From contig NZ_CP054475.1 of NCBI RefSeq assembly GCF_025345565.1, forward strand, positions 825,501-889,500: a stretch of 64,000 nucleotides of DNA, in the 5' to 3' direction. Position numbers and translations under genes: made by a program. The notes beneath the pieces were generated by a model. That model was not told where the DNA came from. It searched no databases and saw only the letters and a program-made list of their open reading frames with translations. The DNA comes from Thalassolituus hydrocarboniclasticus. GTDB taxonomy: Bacteria; Pseudomonadota; Gammaproteobacteria; Pseudomonadales; Oceanobacteraceae. This document shows positions 1 through 8,663 of this stretch, piece after piece (the first letter of the stretch is position 1; each line of letters starts with the position of its first letter).

Positions 1-1
1 A

Positions 2-2812
2 TATTTAAGCCAGATTGCGCCCAGTCTGCCTGAGGCTGCGCGGCCGCAGTTAGGCCCGGATGCGACCGGTGTCGGCTGGGTATTTATTTATGCCCTGAGT
101 GACCCTTCTGGTCAGCATTCATTGGCGGATCTGCGCGCTTATCAGGACTGGTTTTTAAAATTCGAATTACAGAGTCTGCCGGGTGTTGCCGAAATTGCGC
201 CATTAGGTGGCATGGTGAAGCAATACCAGATTCAGCTCGATCCGGTGGCGCTGGCAGCATATAAAATCCCGCTGTCGCTGGTGGTGAGTGCGCTGCAGTT
301 ATCGAATCAGGAAAGCGGAGCCTCGGTGATTGAAATGGCTGAAGCGGAAACAATGCTGCGTGCGACCGGCTTTATACGCAGCATTACTGATCTGGAAAAT
401 ATTCCGTTGGGTATCGACAGTGCCGGCGTGCCGTTATTGCTGAAAGATGTTGCCACTATCAGCACCGGTCCGCAGATGCGTCGCGGTATTGCCGAACTGA
501 ACGGCGATGGCGAAGTGGTGGGCGGCATTGTGGTAATGCGCTTTGGCGAAAATGCCAAGTCGACCATTGCCGGCGTTAAACAGCGCCTTGAGAGTTTAAA
601 AAGTTCGCTGCCGGCCGGTATCGAAATTACCACAGTGTATGACCGTACCCGCCTGATCGATAACGCTATCGATAATTTATGGCAAAAACTCAGCGAAGAG
701 TTCGTTGTGGTTGCCATTGTCTGTGCGTTGTTTTTATTTCATCTGCGTTCGTCGCTGGTCATTGTACTGAGTTTGCCGGTGGGTATTCTGGCCGCCTTTG
801 TGCTGATGAAATGGCAGGGAATTAACGCCAATATTATGTCCCTTGGCGGTATCGCCATTGCCATTGGTGCCATGGTCGATGGTGCCATTGTGATGATAGA
901 GAACCTGCATAAACATCTGGAAGCCGAAGAACAAAAGCCAGCCGCCGAACGCAGTGAACGCTGGGCACTGATCAGCCGCTCGGCGCAGGAAGTTGGCCCG
1001 GCGCTGTTTTTCAGTCTGCTGATTATCACCCTGAGTTTTCTGCCGGTGTTTGCCCTCGAAGCGCAGGAAGGGCGGATGTTTGCTCCGCTGGCCTTTACCA
1101 AAACCTATGCCATGGGCGCGGCGGCCATTCTGGCCATTACCCTGGTACCGGTATTAATGGGGTATTTTGTTCGCGGCCAGATTCAGCCTGAGCATAAAAA
1201 CCCGCTTAACCGCGCTTTGCAGGCACTGTATCTGCCGCTGTTGCAACGGGTTCTTGCGCGTCCGAAAACACTGCTGGTACTGGTGCTGCTGGTGGCGCTT
1301 TCCAGCCTTTATCCGCTGAAAAATATCGGCAGCGAATTTATGCCGCCACTGGATGAAGGCGATTTAATGTATATGCCGACCACCTATCCTGGTTTATCCA
1401 TTGGTGAAGCGCGGCAGTTATTGCAGCAGACCGATAAATTAATCCGCAGTGTGCCGGAAGTGGAAACGGTGCTGGGCAAGATTGGCCGTGCGGAAACGGC
1501 GACCGACCCGGCGCCGTTAACCATGATCGAAACCTTTATTCAGCTGAAGCCGAGAGATCAGTGGCGCGAGGGAATTTCCACCGCCGATATCCGTGCGGAG
1601 CTGGAAAATAAAGTGCAGTTTCCGGGGCTGAGTAATGCCTGGGTTATGCCGATCAAAACCCGTATTGATATGCTGGCGACCGGTATTAAAACCCCGGTCG
1701 GGTTAAAAATTGCGGGGCCGGATCTGCAGCAGATTCAGGCAATAGGTCAGCAGCTTGAAGGCATTATTAAAACGGTACCGGGTACGGTATCGGCCTATGC
1801 TGAGCGGGTCGCAGGTGGCCGTTATTTAACGCTGGATATCCGCCGTGAGCAGGCCGCGCGTTATGGTCTGAGTGTGGCGCAGCTGCAGCAGATTATTACC
1901 ACCACCATTGGCGGCAAAAATATTATTGAAACCGTCGAAGGGCTGGAGCGTTACGGCGTCAATCTGCGTTATCCACAGGCCTACCGCGACTCCCCAGAAG
2001 CTTTAAAACAGCTGTTTTTTGTCGCGCCGAATGGCCAGCTGGTGACGCTGGGTGATGTGGTTGATATCCGCAGTGAAGCCGGGCCTGCAGCCATTAAAAG
2101 CGAAAATGCCCGCATTAATGGCTGGCTGTTTGTTGATATCGACGGTGTGGATGTTGGCCACTATGTTGATTCTGCCCAGAGCCGGGTACAGCAGGCGCTG
2201 GACAGCGGCGAACTGACGCTGCCGGCAGGTTATTCGCTGCGCTGGTCGGGGCAGTATGAATATATGCAGCGCGCGAAAGAAAAACTGCAGTATGTGGTGC
2301 CGTTAACCATCGCCATTATTGCGCTGCTACTGTACCTGAGTTTTAACCGTTTGACGGAGGTCGCCATGATTTTACTGACCTTGCCTCTGGCATTGGTGGG
2401 TAGCTTGTGGCTGATGTGGGCGCTGGGCTTTAATTTTTCTGTGGCTGTGGGCGTGGGCTTTATTGCTCTTGCCGGTGTCGCCGTAGAAATCGGTGTGATT
2501 ATGCTGGTGTATTTAAATCAGTCATATCAGGCTGCTCTGGCTTTGGCGCAGGAGCAGCAGCGCAAAATTACAGAAAGCGAGTTACGTCAGGCGGTTATCA
2601 ATGGCGCCGGTTTACGTCTGCGCCCGGTAGCGATGACGGTAGCCACTATTGCCGTGGGCTTATTGCCGGTCATGCTGGGAGAGGGCACAGGCTCAGAAAT
2701 TATGAGCCGTATTGCTGCACCTATGGTCGGTGGTACTGCCAGCGCTCTGTTGCTGACGCTGGTGGTGATTCCGGTGTTGTATTTTCTCTGGCGTAAGCGT
2801 GAAACCGCATAA
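2..2812 (+). CDS. cusA: CusA-like RND heavy-metal efflux pump, 5' truncated by window edge
   Basis: Inner-membrane proton-driven pump subunit of a tripartite Cus/Czc-type system that exports metal ions, probably Cu(I)/Ag(I). The frame is open from base 2, so the start lies outside; about 936 residues remain, against about 1,040 in the family, so roughly 100 N-terminal residues are missing. The first residues read PDATGVGWVFIYALSD, a conserved CusA porter segment. The TM4 motif AIGAMVDGAIVMIEN is the CusA (monovalent) form, not the CzcA form DFGxxxDGA. The C-terminal membrane half follows (GFIALAGVAVEIGVIML). The other pump subunits (CusB/CusC type) would be expected upstream, outside the window. 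Family is certain; the metal is inferred from the motif. Confidence 0.93.
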   Translation, partial: YLSQIAPSLPEAARPQLGPDATGVGWVFIYALSDPSGQHSLADLRAYQDWFLKFELQSLPGVAEIAPLGGMVKQYQIQLDPVALAAYKIPLSLVVSALQLSNQESGASVIEMAEAETMLRATGFIRSITDLENIPLGIDSAGVPLLLKDVATISTGPQMRRGIAELNGDGEVVGGIVVMRFGENAKSTIAGVKQRLESLKSSLPAGIEITTVYDRTRLIDNAIDNLWQKLSEEFVVVAIVCALFLFHLRSSLVIVLSLPVGILAAFVLMKWQGINANIMSLGGIAIAIGAMVDGAIVMIENLHKHLEAEEQKPAAERSERWALISRSAQEVGPALFFSLLIITLSFLPVFALEAQEGRMFAPLAFTKTYAMGAAAILAITLVPVLMGYFVRGQIQPEHKNPLNRALQALYLPLLQRVLARPKTLLVLVLLVALSSLYPLKNIGSEFMPPLDEGDLMYMPTTYPGLSIGEARQLLQQTDKLIRSVPEVETVLGKIGRAETATDPAPLTMIETFIQLKPRDQWREGISTADIRAELENKVQFPGLSNAWVMPIKTRIDMLATGIKTPVGLKIAGPDLQQIQAIGQQLEGIIKTVPGTVSAYAERVAGGRYLTLDIRREQAARYGLSVAQLQQIITTTIGGKNIIETVEGLERYGVNLRYPQAYRDSPEALKQLFFVAPNGQLVTLGDVVDIRSEAGPAAIKSENARINGWLFVDIDGVDVGHYVDSAQSRVQQALDSGELTLPAGYSLRWSGQYEYMQRAKEKLQYVVPLTIAIIALLLYLSFNRLTEVAMILLTLPLALVGSLWLMWALGFNFSVAVGVGFIALAGVAVEIGVIMLVYLNQSYQAALALAQEQQRKITESELRQAVINGAGLRLRPVAMTVATIAVGLLPVMLGEGTGSEIMSRIAAPMVGGTASALLLTLVVIPVLYFLWRKRETA

Positions 2813-2831
2813 TTAATCAACGCGATAAAAT

Positions 2832-2866
2832 AAAAGCCGGCTGCTGCTACAGCATCCGGCTTTTAT
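2832..2866. terminator. Bidirectional rho-independent terminator
   Basis: Stem AAAAGCCGG/CCGGCTTTT (2832-2840 with 2856-2864), capped by an inner stem TGCTG/CAGCA with a 3-base loop. T-rich on both strands. It sits between the convergent RND pump and chemoreceptor genes, so it should stop both transcripts. Confidence 0.9.
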
Positions 2867-2885
2867 TATTTCCGTTTTACGCGGG

Positions 2886-4514
2886 TTAAAGTGAAAAACT
2901 GGACACCTCATCACGCAGACTGGATGCCTGATGGTTCAGCCCGTCAACGGCCTGGCGGATACTGCTGGCACTCTGCATCCCCTGATCACTCAGATGCTTG
3001 GCATTGCTGAGGTTTTCATTAATGTTATTGATAACGGATGTCTGTTCTTCAATTGCGGAAGCAACCTGCAGAATACGGTCACTGATACTGAGCAGTGAGC
3101 CGGAAATATTGCGGATATTTTCTTCCGATTTGCCGGCATATTCGACGGTGCTGACCGCTTTTTCCTGACTCTCTTTCATACTGCTGACGGCACGGTTAAC
3201 GCCACTGCGCAGTTTCTCAATCATGACATTAATATCGCCGGTCGACTGCTGGGTTTTGCTGGCCAGAGTCCGTACTTCATCGGCCACCACGGCAAACCCC
3301 CGGCCTTGCTCACCGGCACGGGCGGCCTCAATGGCTGCGTTCAGTGCCAGCAGATTGGTTTGCTCGGCAATGCCTTTAATCACATCCAGTACCGAGGCGA
3401 TATTGGTGGTTTCGGCGACCAGTTCCTGAATAACGGCACCTGAATTATCAACATTTTCGGCCAGTGCCTGAATCTCTTCCATGGCCTGACGGAATTGTGT
3501 TGAGACCGCCCGCGCCGACTGGTCTGCTGCCTTGGCTTCTTCAGATACCTGCTGGGTGTTGGATGATACTTCCTGAATCGCCAGTCCCATCTCATGATTG
3601 GCAGTGGCAACCAGCTCCATCGAACCGGCGTATTCGTCGCTGATACGCTGGCTGTCGCCGGCGCCTTTTTGCAGGGTATTGGTGGTGGATGCAACATCCA
3701 GCGCGACCTGTTGAATGGTGCCGATCATTTGCTGCATGCCACCAAGAAAACGGTTGAAGTTATGGCTGAGTAAACCAATTTCATCGCGCCCGAGATCCGG
3801 CATGCGTTTACTCAGATCACCTTTACCATCGGCCATCTGGCCAAGCACTCTGGCCAGCTCGTTAACCGGACGGGTAATCAGTCGTGGGAAATAGACGGCA
3901 ACCAGCAATGCAATCAGCAGGGCCACACCGACCAGAATAAAAATGCTGCGCAGTGCGGCACTCTTTGCCTGCTCGGCTTTTTGCTGTAAGGATTTGGCTT
4001 CGTCACCAAGCTTTTCACCGAGAACGTTCAGCGTTTCGCGGATGCCTTCAAATTCATTATCCAGTGAGCCGGTACTCATCTCCGTTGCCTGACGGGTACT
4101 GAGTTTGCCGCTGATAACCTGCTGAACCATCGCTTCGCTTTTCGGTCGCCAGAGTTCGAAAGAGGCCATAAAGGTTTTATCCAGGTTTTTCGCCTCGTCA
4201 GAAATATCCAGTGTCTGAATTTTTTTCAGGCGGGTGGCAACCTGATCGAGATTTTCTTTATGCATTTTCTGATATATATCGCTGCTCAGGCCAAGAGCGA
4301 TAGAACGTTCAGCAATTTGTGCCTGATATAAATCGCGGTCAGCGTTCAGTGTCAGTTCCAGCGCCGGAAGATATTGCTCATTAATATGACTGTATTCGGC
4401 AGTAATTGTGTTCAGATTCGAGATCTGAATAACGGACAGTGTGGCGAGTAAAATCGCCAGAACGGCAATGGGTAATGTCAGTTTTTTAGCAAGACCCAGG
4501 TCGGACCAGTTCAT
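2886..4514 (-). CDS. Methyl-accepting chemotaxis protein
   Basis: Transmembrane chemoreceptor of 542 residues that passes periplasmic signals to CheA/CheW. Visible parts: TM1 about residues 10-30, a four-helix-bundle type periplasmic domain about 31-188, TM2 about 190-210, HAMP about 211-265, and a long signalling coiled coil with the hairpin tip [20 protein letters not shown]. The C-terminus (SSFSL) lacks the NWETF-type CheR/CheB tether, so adaptation would rely on other receptors. Start ATG at 4514 has a clear AGGAG about 7 bases upstream. No che genes are nearby, so it is an orphan receptor; ligand unknown. A short palindromic repeat lies just upstream of its ribosome-binding site. Confidence 0.93.
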   Translation of the reverse strand: MNWSDLGLAKKLTLPIAVLAILLATLSVIQISNLNTITAEYSHINEQYLPALELTLNADRDLYQAQIAERSIALGLSSDIYQKMHKENLDQVATRLKKIQTLDISDEAKNLDKTFMASFELWRPKSEAMVQQVISGKLSTRQATEMSTGSLDNEFEGIRETLNVLGEKLGDEAKSLQQKAEQAKSAALRSIFILVGVALLIALLVAVYFPRLITRPVNELARVLGQMADGKGDLSKRMPDLGRDEIGLLSHNFNRFLGGMQQMIGTIQQVALDVASTTNTLQKGAGDSQRISDEYAGSMELVATANHEMGLAIQEVSSNTQQVSEEAKAADQSARAVSTQFRQAMEEIQALAENVDNSGAVIQELVAETTNIASVLDVIKGIAEQTNLLALNAAIEAARAGEQGRGFAVVADEVRTLASKTQQSTGDINVMIEKLRSGVNRAVSSMKESQEKAVSTVEYAGKSEENIRNISGSLLSISDRILQVASAIEEQTSVINNINENLSNAKHLSDQGMQSASSIRQAVDGLNHQASSLRDEVSSFSL

Positions 4515-4529
4515 AATGTTCTCCTGTTA

Positions 4530-4554
4530 GGCCCTGTTTAATGAGAACAGGCCC
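4530..4554. repeat. Intergenic palindromic repeat, copy 1 (TTTAATGAG family)
   Basis: Core TGTTTAATGAGAACAGGCCC flanked by GGCC, giving a stem GGCC(c)TGTT/AACAGGCC. Shares TTTAATGAG...AACAGGC with copies at 20794-20818 and 60633-60661. It lies in the leader of the chemoreceptor gene, just upstream of its Shine-Dalgarno. Bases 4515-4699 hold no gene. Confidence 0.6.
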
Positions 4555-4699
4555 TGATGCGAAATGGCTCAGCTATCCGGCGGAATTTCTGGCCGTTATT
4601 ACAGAGAAGTGTAGATCAGGGTTAGTTATCTACCATGTCAGTAACAACGGGTTCGGAAGGATGGCGCATTATGTGAACTTTTCAGCATGCCTGCGTTGT

Positions 4700-6433
4700 T
4701 TAATCACTATCGCAGATAACCCGGTTTCGGCCTCCGGCCTTGGCCGCGTAGAGATTTTTATCGGCCTGGTGCAGCAGCTGTGCGGTATTGTCGGCGTTGG
4801 TGCTGCTGCTGATTCCTATGCTGATGCTGAGGGTATTGTCACCACTAACCCGGATGCTGCGTGCCTGTTGGCGCAGACGTTCACACAGCGCTGTCGCCTG
4901 CTCTGCTGTGCAGTTACTCAGCAACAGCATAAACTCTTCGCCGCCCCAGCGAACAAGCAGATCCTGGGGGCGGATATGCTTAGTCAGTAAATCGGCCAGT
5001 TCAATTAATATCTGATCGCCACGTTCATGCCCGAACTGGTCATTAATACGCTTAAAATAATCCACATCGATCAGGGCCAGACTCAGCGGGATTTTTTGCT
5101 GCAAAGCGTTTTTCATTGCTTTATGAAGCTGCTCATCACCATGACGGCGGTTACTTATACCAGTAAGAATATCGGTGTTGGCCTGTAAGGCCAGTTGCTG
5201 ACTGAGCTCGGTCAGCTGCTGGTTCTGACGGTTAAGGGTATTGGTGCGTTGTGATACCCGCTGTTCAAGTGTCAGACGCAGGCTTTGCCATTGTTGCTCG
5301 GCGTGCTGACGGCGGCGGATATTCAGGCTAAGCACCAGAATAATCAGCGACAGCAGTGCAATAATACTCAGGCTGACACTGATCAGTACGGCATGGGTTG
5401 CGAGAAAACTTTGTGGCCGGAAATGCAGCTCGGTTCCGCTGGGCAGATTGCTCAGCGGAATATTAAAACGCAGGCGCTGGCGCTCATCTAATTGTGGCGT
5501 AAAGCGGGTTTTGGGTAATACCGGAATATCCGCGGCAGGAACTCCACTCAGAATTTTACGCACCATCTGTGCAGCCATTTCCGCCTGACTGCTGGCGTTG
5601 TGCATCATGCCACCAATGCTGCCCTGGCCCATCATCAGATCGCCCCACATACCGAAGATGGGTACCGGTGTTTTTGCGCTCAGCACAGGCAAATGTTTGG
5701 CGTAAGAAAAATAGTCGCCATTACGGTCGTTATGAATCGCGAGGAATAACACGGCACTGTCAGCGGGCAAAGCCGCCAGACGTTGTTCGAGTTCAGCAAA
5801 GGTAAAATCGTCGTAAACCGATAATTTTATGTCGTGAAAGCGCTGGTTGCGGATCAGCTGGCGTGCTTCGTTACCCATCAGGGCGCCCAGCCCTGAACGG
5901 TCGGCAATTAACAGAATTTCGCGGGTGGCTGGCAACAGCGTGCGGATAAATCCGATATTTTCTTCAATCGCCATACCTTCCAGTACTCCGGTATGTTGCG
6001 GGTGGCGGCTGAGATCGTGGCCTTCGGGGACATTAATGCCTAAAAATACCAGTGGTGCATTTTTCAGCCAGGGCAGATCAGCAGTGAGCACCAGATTCAG
6101 TGCCGCATCATCGCTGACCATAACGACATCGGGCGGTTGTTCTGCGTATTTCAGATCGTACAGGCGCAGTAATTCGGCACGGATCTGCGGGTTGTCGCTA
6201 TAGCGCCGTTCGTCCATAAATTCGATGTGAATCTGTTCGCCGGGCAGCAGTGCCTCAAAATTGCTGAGTAGTTTATCGTTAAGCAGGCGGGTCCAGGGAA
6301 ACTGCAGATGGTACGAATGGATAATCAATATATGAGGTTGATCAGAAAATTGCGCGCGCGGAGTATCGGCCCGTAATATCGGGCTGTAAATGATAGTAAT
6401 AAAAATAATGAATAAAATATGCCTGATCAGCAC
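4700..6433 (-). CDS. Diguanylate cyclase with periplasmic ABC-type substrate-binding sensor domain
   Basis: 577-residue membrane protein that should make cyclic di-GMP in response to a periplasmic ligand. N-terminal signal/anchor (residues 1-22), a periplasmic binding-protein-like domain of the ABC sugar-binding-like type about 30-340 (starts HILIIHSYHLQFPWT), TM about 350-372, a short coiled coil, then GGDEF about 420-575. The catalytic motif is RWGGEEF near residue 500, with IDVDYFKRINDQFGH upstream. An intact inhibitory I-site RPQD lies exactly five residues before GGEEF, so product inhibition is expected. It ends about 185 bp upstream of the chemoreceptor start and may respond to similar cues. 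Ligand unknown. Confidence 0.9.
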   Translation of the reverse strand: MLIRHILFIIFITIIYSPILRADTPRAQFSDQPHILIIHSYHLQFPWTRLLNDKLLSNFEALLPGEQIHIEFMDERRYSDNPQIRAELLRLYDLKYAEQPPDVVMVSDDAALNLVLTADLPWLKNAPLVFLGINVPEGHDLSRHPQHTGVLEGMAIEENIGFIRTLLPATREILLIADRSGLGALMGNEARQLIRNQRFHDIKLSVYDDFTFAELEQRLAALPADSAVLFLAIHNDRNGDYFSYAKHLPVLSAKTPVPIFGMWGDLMMGQGSIGGMMHNASSQAEMAAQMVRKILSGVPAADIPVLPKTRFTPQLDERQRLRFNIPLSNLPSGTELHFRPQSFLATHAVLISVSLSIIALLSLIILVLSLNIRRRQHAEQQWQSLRLTLEQRVSQRTNTLNRQNQQLTELSQQLALQANTDILTGISNRRHGDEQLHKAMKNALQQKIPLSLALIDVDYFKRINDQFGHERGDQILIELADLLTKHIRPQDLLVRWGGEEFMLLLSNCTAEQATALCERLRQQARSIRVSGDNTLSISIGISSSTNADNTAQLLHQADKNLYAAKAGGRNRVICDSD

Positions 6434-6567
6434 GGTTGCTCCCGCTAATTTTGCAGCCGGATGTCCGTGGCTATACCGCAGAGGTTCCTCATCTCCGAAA
6501 TCAGAGCATAGCGTATTTTTTCTTGCCTTTCTGTTGCTCTTTAATCGTATAGCGAATACGCGGAAGC

Positions 6568-7218
6568 TCAGCGCGGAGGGTCGGCCCGGACAGTGGTTGA
6601 GCTGTTCAGACGGAACCAGCCGGCAATGCTGTAGCGGTCGCGTTTGGCGGGCAGCACTTCGTGTGGATAGTCTTCGCTGAGGAAGGTGACCAGTGTGCCG
6701 AAACGCGGACTGACGCGCAGCAGTTCCTGCTCATGGTTTTCAGCCTGATAGATCACCAGTTCACCACCATCCTGAACTTCCCAGTTAGGGTTCAGATAGA
6801 GCACGGTAGTCAGTACGCGGTTAGCCTGTCCTTTGAAGGCATCCATATGCTTTTTGTAAAAATCACCGGGCTGGTAATGCGCAAAATGGCCTTCGTAGCT
6901 GAACAGGCCAAGATACAGGCGGCGGTTCATATAGCGCTGCAGTTCGGCCATATAATCCAGCCACGCGGCTTCGGCCGGATCGTCATTGCTGAGCCAGCGG
7001 ATTTTGTCGCGGCGGACAAACTGGTTGAGCTGATGCTGTTGCTGGCGACCAGTGCCTGCGGCACTGAAATCATCATGCTGCAGTCTCACCACGCGGTTCA
7101 GCAGGCCGGAAGACATCAGCAGAGGCAGTGCATCATGGGTGATGGCATAGCCCTGGGTCTGCAGATCGGCGGCAATGCTTTCAAACAGATCATCATGGCT
7201 GGCTTCAGCAAACTGCAA
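6568..7218 (-). CDS. 2OG-Fe(II) oxygenase (PKHD/prolyl-4-hydroxylase-like)
   Basis: About 216 residues. The double-stranded beta-helix iron site is visible: HMD (HxD) near residue 124, the distal His in PHEVLPAKRD near 186, and an Arg about ten residues further that would bind the 2-oxoglutarate carboxylate; the fold ends with YSIAGWFRLN. Such proteins hydroxylate proteins or small molecules; the substrate here is unknown. I chose TTG at 7218 because GGAG lies seven bases upstream; a TTG at 7236 in the same frame has no such site. Bases 7219-7370 hold no gene I can support. Confidence 0.82.
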   Translation of the reverse strand: MQFAEASHDDLFESIAADLQTQGYAITHDALPLLMSSGLLNRVVRLQHDDFSAAGTGRQQQHQLNQFVRRDKIRWLSNDDPAEAAWLDYMAELQRYMNRRLYLGLFSYEGHFAHYQPGDFYKKHMDAFKGQANRVLTTVLYLNPNWEVQDGGELVIYQAENHEQELLRVSPRFGTLVTFLSEDYPHEVLPAKRDRYSIAGWFRLNSSTTVRADPPR

Positions 7219-7370
7219 GGACGTACTCCGGAGCAAAACACAAAGGGACAGGCGTTTTACCCAAAGCCCGGCGGCAGTAAAAACAAAAAATACAGATCGT
7301 TTCGATCCCGTTTATTGCTGGAGATTAGTGCCAGCGGCCGCACCGGGTACGGCCCTGACAGCACAGCGGC

Positions 7371-7985
7371 TCAGCTGAGCAATGTCCACAGCGCGAGTAT
7401 GGCAAACAGCAGGCTGGTGGCGTAGCGGGCCAGATGCAGCGGCATACGACGCATCAGACGCTCGCCATAAATCACCACCGGTACGTTGGCCAGCAGCATT
7501 CCGCAGGTCGTACCCAGGGTTACCCAAAGCACCGAGTTAAACTCGGCGGCCAGCAACACGGTGGCTACCTGGGTTTTGTCGCCGATTTCAGCCAGGAAAA
7601 ACAGCACTGTGGTGGCCAGAAAGGCGCCCCAGGCCTGATGGGTGTCAGTGCTGTCGTCTTCTTTGTCCGGCACCAGCACCCAGATGGCCATGGCAGCAAA
7701 GCCGGCGGCCAGCAGCAGGCGGCCGGTACTGCCGTTCAGCCATTCGGTCAGGGAATTGCCAAGCCAGGCGCCAAGCCAGGCCGACGCCGCGTGGTTCAGC
7801 AGGGTGGCCAGCAGAATGCCGAGCACAATTGCACTCTTGTTGCGGAAACGGGCTGCCAGCAGCAGAGACAAAAGCTGGGTTTTATCGCCGATTTCGGCAA
7901 TGGCAACAGCAACGGAAGAGGTCAGGAAGGCTGAGTGAGCGAAGGTGTCGTTCAGAGCCGGCAGGCTAATCAGGGTATCAGTCAT
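7371..7985 (-). CDS. Mn(II) exporter, GDT1/TMEM165 (UPF0016) family
   Basis: 204-residue inner-membrane protein with the family's duplicated signature EIGDKTQ at about residues 31-37 and 133-139, each in a hydrophobic helix, and about six predicted helices. Members export Mn(II) (Ca(II) in some eukaryotes). Function is reinforced by the yybP-ykoY Mn riboswitch in its leader (8057-8178) and a promoter TATAAT at 8182-8187. The gene is monocistronic or weakly linked to the oxygenase downstream. ATG at 7985 is the natural start. Mn specificity is inferred from the riboswitch and family. Confidence 0.9.
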   Translation of the reverse strand: MTDTLISLPALNDTFAHSAFLTSSVAVAIAEIGDKTQLLSLLLAARFRNKSAIVLGILLATLLNHAASAWLGAWLGNSLTEWLNGSTGRLLLAAGFAAMAIWVLVPDKEDDSTDTHQAWGAFLATTVLFFLAEIGDKTQVATVLLAAEFNSVLWVTLGTTCGMLLANVPVVIYGERLMRRMPLHLARYATSLLFAILALWTLLS

Positions 7986-8016
7986 GTTTATAGTCCGGGC
8001 GGAGATCGTTAACCAA

Positions 8017-8060
8017 AGACAAACGGCACGATGCCGCCCTGGTCATCCTGCTGTTTGTCT
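8017..8060 (-). promoter_or_regulatory. Expression-platform hairpin after the Mn riboswitch
   Basis: On the minus strand AGACAAAC(a)GCA pairs with TGC(c)GTTTGTCT (8049-8060 with 8017-8028), an 11-bp helix with one mismatch. Its 5' arm overlaps the GAGAC at the 3' edge of the aptamer, so aptamer closure and this helix could be mutually exclusive. No U-tract follows directly, so control may be translational or Rho-linked. Confidence 0.5.
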
Positions 8061-8178
8061 CAGGTCTCATCAAACCATCGTGAGATGGTCGCCGGTGCCA
8101 TGAGCATGAGGCTCAATTATGTTGACACGGGCGCCGCTGACTTTATGGGTCAGGGCAGATTACTCCCCCAAGAGCGCG
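8057..8178 (-). ncRNA. yybP-ykoY manganese riboswitch
   Basis: The minus strand carries the two conserved internal loops of this class: CTTGGGGGAGTA near the 5' end (8163-8174) and GATGAGACCTGAGAC near the 3' end (8057-8071), separated by pairing stems. It lies directly upstream of a GDT1-family exporter, a classic partner. Mn(II) binding should switch expression on. Confidence 0.85.
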
Positions 8179-8181
8179 GCG

Positions 8182-8211
8182 ATTATAACGGCTTAGGCGG
8201 CATAAGTCACC
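8182..8211 (-). promoter_or_regulatory. Promoter of the riboswitch-exporter transcript
   Basis: Minus-strand -10 TATAAT (8182-8187) preceded, 17 bases upstream, by GTGACT, a 4/6 match to TTGACA. It is placed a few bases before the riboswitch 5' end, as expected for a transcript starting near 8176. Confidence 0.6.
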
Positions 8212-8377
8212 CCGTAAGACGTTATGGTGTTCTTTGTCAAAACAACAAAAAAAACTGATCCAGAAGAATAATTTTTTTCAATTTACCACAGCCGGAACTG
8301 GTGAAATTATGCCGCCGTTTTCGCCCCGGTGCCTTTGCCGGTAAGGGGTGGGCAGTATCTGAACATCTGAGGTGGGT

Positions 8378-8554
8378 ATGAGTCAGCCACAAGACTACGA
8401 AGATTTTGACGATCTCGACGACCAGCCACAATCCCGCAGCAAGCCCAAAGGACGCAGTGTCGATTACGATAAAAAACGTCGTCGCGCCGAGCGTATTCTG
8501 GAGCAGGCACGTCTGCGCGATTTGCTGGGCTTCGATATCGATTATCAGGACTGA
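8378..8554 (+). CDS. Small acidic/basic conserved protein, PA3496-like
   Basis: 58 residues with an acidic start (YEDFDDLDD), a basic middle (DKKRRRAERILEQARLRD) and the end LLGFDIDYQD. It resembles the short PA3496 family of pseudomonads, described as putative envelope-integrity proteins; that match is from memory. ATG at 8378 follows GAGGTGGGT. A strong terminator follows at 8583-8611, so the gene is a short separate unit. It is cytoplasmic by composition, with no signal or TM segment. Function unknown. Confidence 0.65.
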   Translation: MSQPQDYEDFDDLDDQPQSRSKPKGRSVDYDKKRRRAERILEQARLRDLLGFDIDYQD

Positions 8555-8582
8555 GCGCGCAACGCGCCGATTTCCTTCCTCC

Positions 8583-8611
8583 GGGGTGTAACTTCTCTTG
8601 CACCCCTTTTT
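8583..8611 (+). terminator. Rho-independent terminator
   Basis: Stem GGGGTG/CACCCC (8583-8588 with 8601-8606), 12-base loop, then five Ts. Terminates the small PA3496-like gene before the peptidase gene. Confidence 0.85.
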
Positions 8612-8663
8612 CTAACCGTGCTTTCATCGGCTTTTCAATCTGTAGCAGCTCTGCGGGGTATCC

